Notes under the pieces: model-generated
What the model was told of the DNA's origin: nothing
Database searches by the model: none
The model's input: the letters and a program-made list of their open reading frames with translations, nothing else
Shown here: positions 61,495 to 64,000 of the stretch, one piece after another
Layout: every line of letters starts with the position of its first letter
Position numbering within the stretch: position 1 is the first letter of the stretch
Position numbers and translations under genes: made by a program
NCBI RefSeq assembly: GCF_016718685.1
Contig: NZ_JADKCX010000002.1
Location: forward strand, 117,514 to 181,513
Length of the DNA stretch: 64,000 bases
Source: Haliscomenobacter sp.
GTDB taxonomy: Bacteria; Bacteroidota; Bacteroidia; Chitinophagales; Saprospiraceae
Direction: 5' to 3'

Positions 61495-63174
61495 CTATCG
61501 GTTGATCACATTTTTAAACTTCGGTCTTTTCGGTGTTACATCTCCCTGGCGCTCCTTTTTCACTTTTTCATAATCGGAGTAGTTGCCTTCAAAGAATTCT
61601 ACGTTTGAATCCCCTTCAAATGACAAAATGTGGGTAGCCAGGCGGTCGATGAACCAACGGTCGTGACTGATGACCAGCACACAACCCGCGAAACTTTCCA
61701 AACCATCCTCCAGTGAACGTAGGGTATTGATGTCGATGTCGTTGGTAGGTTCGTCCAGCAGCAGCACGTTGCCTCCTTCACGTAGGGTCATGGCCAGGTG
61801 CACACGGTTGCGTTCACCCCCTGAAAGAAAAGAAAGTTTCTTTTGTTGGGCATCGCCACTGAAGTTGAATTTGCTGATGTAGGCCCGCGAGTTAATTACC
61901 GCTTTACCTACTGTGATGTTGTCGTTGCCACCTGAAATGGCATCGTACACCAGTTTATTGCCATCTTTCAGTTGGTCGTGCGACTGGTCAACGTACGAAA
62001 GCTGCACGGTATCACCAATGGTCACTGTACCTGCGTCCGGTTGTTCTTTGCCCATGATGATTTTGAACAAGGTAGACTTACCCACCCCGTTGGGGCCAAT
62101 GATGCCTACCACCGCGTTTTTGGGGATAGAAAAGGACACATTTTCGAACAAAATTCGGTCGCCAAAAGACTTGCTGATGTTGTCCACATCGATCACCACA
62201 TCGCCCAAACGCGGCCCCGGAGGAATGAACAATTCCAGCTTGGCTTCTTTTTCCTTAACCTCTTCATCGGCCAGTTTGTCGTAGGCGCTCAAACGCGCTT
62301 TACCCTTGGCCTGACGCGCTTTGGGAGCCAAACGAATCCACTCCAATTCTCGCTCCAGCGTTTTGCGGCGCTTGGACTCGGTTTTTTCTTCTTGCTCTAG
62401 GCGTTTGGCCTTTTGCTCTAACCAGGAAGAGCTATTGCCTTGCCAGGAATGCCCTTCCACCACGGTCGAGTTCCAGAATCCAGCCCGCCACGTTGTCGAG
62501 GAAGTACCGGTCGTCCGTTACGGCGATGACAGTGCCAGGGAAATTTTGCAGGTACTGCTCCAACCAGTCTACCGATTCAGCGTCCAGGTGGTTGGTCGGT
62601 TCGTCGAGTAGCAAGATGTCGGGATTGCTCAACAACAAACGGCACAAAGGCGACGCGGCGGCGTTCCCACCCGAAAGAACTTGACGAGCGCATCGCCTTC
62701 GGGGCAACGCAGGGCGTCCATTGCTGTTTCCAGTTTATGGTCGAGTTCCCAGGCGTTGGCATGGTCGAGGTATTCCATGAGTTCGCCTTGCTTTTCAATG
62801 AGGCTCATCATTTCGTCTTCGTCCATGGGCTCGGCGAGTTTGAGGTTGATTTCCTCGTATTCGGCCATTTTGGTGACGACTTCACTCACGGCCTCTTCTA
62901 CAATTTGGCGCACCGTTTTGGTTTCGTCCAAGGTGGGCTCCTGTTCTAGGTAACCAATTTTGTAGTTGCCATCAAAGGTAATTCGGCCCTGGTAATTGGA
63001 GTCTAGTCCGGCAATCAGTTTCAATAGGGTCGATTTTCCCGAACCATTGAGACCCAATACGCCAATTTTGGCGCCGTAGAAAAAAGAGAGCCAAATATTC
63101 TTCAGCACTTGTTTGGTCGGGGGAAAGGTTTTACTAACCCCCTCCATTGAAAAGATGATCTTTTCGCCTGCCAT
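61495..63174 (-). CDS. ettA: Energy-dependent translational throttle EttA (ABC-F), several frame interruptions
   Basis: Soluble ABC-F ATPase that gates the ribosome according to ATP level. Product about 558 residues after joining. The first half has Walker A GLNGSGKSTLLK and a linker; its signature LSGG is broken by frameshifts between 62645 and 62682; then LLLDEPTNHLDAES in the next frame. The inter-domain helix LERELEWIRLAPKARQAKGKAR and second Walker A GPNGVGKSTLFK, signature SFLSGGERNRVHLA and NVLLLDEPTNDID are intact in the frame from 62463. At least four one-base changes are needed for a single frame. Nearly universal gene, so real loss is unlikely. Confidence 0.88.
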
Positions 63175-63221
63175 AAGGTGTAATTTTAAATCAGGCCGTA
63201 AAGATAAAACATTGTAGAATG

Positions 63222-63254
63222 TTTGATAGGGCTAATTCCTTTTCCCTATTTTTG
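63222..63254 (+). promoter_or_regulatory. Bacteroidota-type promoter for the 63277 glycosyltransferase
   Basis: TTTG at 63222-63225, 21 nt, then TATTTTTG at 63247-63254 (exact TAnnTTTG). The ATG at 63277 follows 22 nt later. The best promoter match in the window. Confidence 0.6.
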
Positions 63255-63276
63255 CTCCCGCAAATTCAACCGACAT

Positions 63277-64000
63277 ATGTACAAAGGCAAAAAGGTCATC
63301 GTCGTTCTTCCGGCTTACAACGCCGCACTTACCCTGAAAAAAACTTACCAGGAGATTCCCTTCGACCTGGTAGACGAGGTAATCCTCTGCGATGACGCCA
63401 GCAAAGACAATACCGCTGAACTGGCCCACAGCATTGGCATCCAACACGTAATCAAACACGAACAAAACAAGGGCTACGGGGGCAACCAAAAAACCCTCTA
63501 CCGCAAAGCCTTGGAATTGGGCGGCGACATCGTGATCATGCTGCACCCGGATTACCAGTATACGCCTTTGCTGATTCCTTCGATGGTCAACATCATTGGG
63601 GACGAGTTGTACCCGGTGGTGCTGGGTTCGCGTATCCTGGGCATGGGGGCGCTCAAAGGGGGAATGCCCATGTACAAGTACATCGCCAACCGTTTTTTGA
63701 CCTTCGCCCAAAACTTGCTCATCAATTACAAACTCTCTGAATACCACACCGGCTACCGCGCATTTAGCCGTAAAGTGTTGGAAGGCATCAACTTTGAGCA
63801 AAACTCTGACGACTTCGTGTTCGACAACGAGATGCTCTCACAAATCGTGTTTGCGGGTTTCGACATTGCCGAGGTGACTTGTCCTACCAAATACTTTGAA
63901 GAAGCTTCTTCCATCAATTTCCGTAGGAGTATGAAGTATGGCATGGGGGTGTTGCGGGTATCGATCGGGCATTTTTTCAGCCGGATGGGGATCGTGAAAC
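63277..64000 (+). CDS. Family 2 glycosyltransferase, DPM1-like (3' end cut by window edge)
   Basis: At least 241 residues, frame open to the right edge. GT-A fold with KVIVVLPAYNAALTL at the start, DEVILCDDASKDNT and GGDIVIMLHPDYQYTP (acidic metal/nucleotide site with the usual DADLQ varied to HPDYQ). GSRILGMGALKGGMPMYKYIANRF and the TGYRAFSRKVLE segment fit polyprenyl-phosphate sugar synthases (dolichyl-phosphate mannose synthase-like). Such proteins supply polyprenol-linked sugars, for which the TMTC-like protein at 55935 is a possible user (inference). C-terminus not visible. Confidence 0.9.
   Translation, partial: MYKGKKVIVVLPAYNAALTLKKTYQEIPFDLVDEVILCDDASKDNTAELAHSIGIQHVIKHEQNKGYGGNQKTLYRKALELGGDIVIMLHPDYQYTPLLIPSMVNIIGDELYPVVLGSRILGMGALKGGMPMYKYIANRFLTFAQNLLINYKLSEYHTGYRAFSRKVLEGINFEQNSDDFVFDNEMLSQIVFAGFDIAEVTCPTKYFEEASSINFRRSMKYGMGVLRVSIGHFFSRMGIVK

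Noticed and set aside
1..64000. Prophage, insertion sequence, restriction or toxin-antitoxin system
   Set aside because: No transposase, integrase, phage structural, methylase-endonuclease or toxin-antitoxin signature was seen in any frame.

Overview
The window reads as chromosomal DNA from a Bacteroidota bacterium, most likely near Saprospiria. The assignment rests on gene content and signals, not on any search. Supporting signs are type IX secretion (T9SS) C-terminal sorting domains on two secreted proteins (4344-5586 and 59286-61421), several families typical of the phylum (DUF3078, DUF4286, a DUF5723-like outer-membrane protein, LysM/glucosaminidase proteins), weak Shine-Dalgarno sites, and repeated matches to the phylum promoter pattern TTTG ~20 nt TAnnTTTG. 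No phage, insertion sequence, CRISPR array or rRNA was seen; there is one tRNA with anticodon CAT. No stretch above 300 bases lacks a gene or a described repeat.

Layout. 1-8.4 kb: aldo/keto reductase (cut by the edge), small lipoprotein, unidentified ORF, rpiB, secreted M28 peptidase, T9SS protein, fadD, LD-carboxypeptidase. 8.5-12.9 kb: CPBP-type membrane protein, then a tight run of lipoprotein, patatin-like protein lacking its catalytic serine, and a covalent-FAD oxidase. 12.9-20.6 kb (minus strand): class A penicillin-binding protein, receiver-only response regulator, small conserved protein, rlmD-type rRNA methyltransferase, RDD protein, TlpA-like thioredoxin with a translationally coupled partner, small protein. 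20.7-28 kb: SpoIIM-like membrane protein, modBC, lipoprotein, tRNA, outer-membrane protein, FkbM methyltransferase, cutC. 28-33.4 kb: MacB-type permease meeting a wzx-wzz-wzy-like polysaccharide cluster. 33.4-46.2 kb: cell-wall hydrolases, aspartyl-protease-like PDZ protein, pgeF, glycosyltransferase, rnhB, RND exporter, MltD-like transglycosylase. 46.2-55.8 kb: DUF937 protein, lpxD, fasciclin protein, DUF3078 protein, MscS-like channel, ECF sigma factor, CrtA-like protein, S41 protease, CNNM/CorC protein. 55.9-64 kb: TMTC-like TPR membrane protein, carboxypeptidase-regulatory-domain protein, DUF4286 protein, GH10 xylanase, ettA, and a family 2 glycosyltransferase cut by the right edge.

Two features stand out. 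First, about a dozen otherwise conserved genes are broken by single-base frameshifts, mostly at short homopolymers and including the usually conserved ettA. This pattern suggests residual assembly indels more than decay; I list such genes as one feature across the break. Second, many intergenic gaps, especially between convergent genes, hold inverted repeats built from short repeated words, with a different word at each site. Two further longer palindromic elements (33445-33626 and 36719-36879) look like small non-coding mobile or structured-RNA elements.

The best candidate for an undescribed system is the 9247-12883 operon, whose patatin-like member has Ala in place of the nucleophilic Ser and Glu in place of the catalytic Asp.
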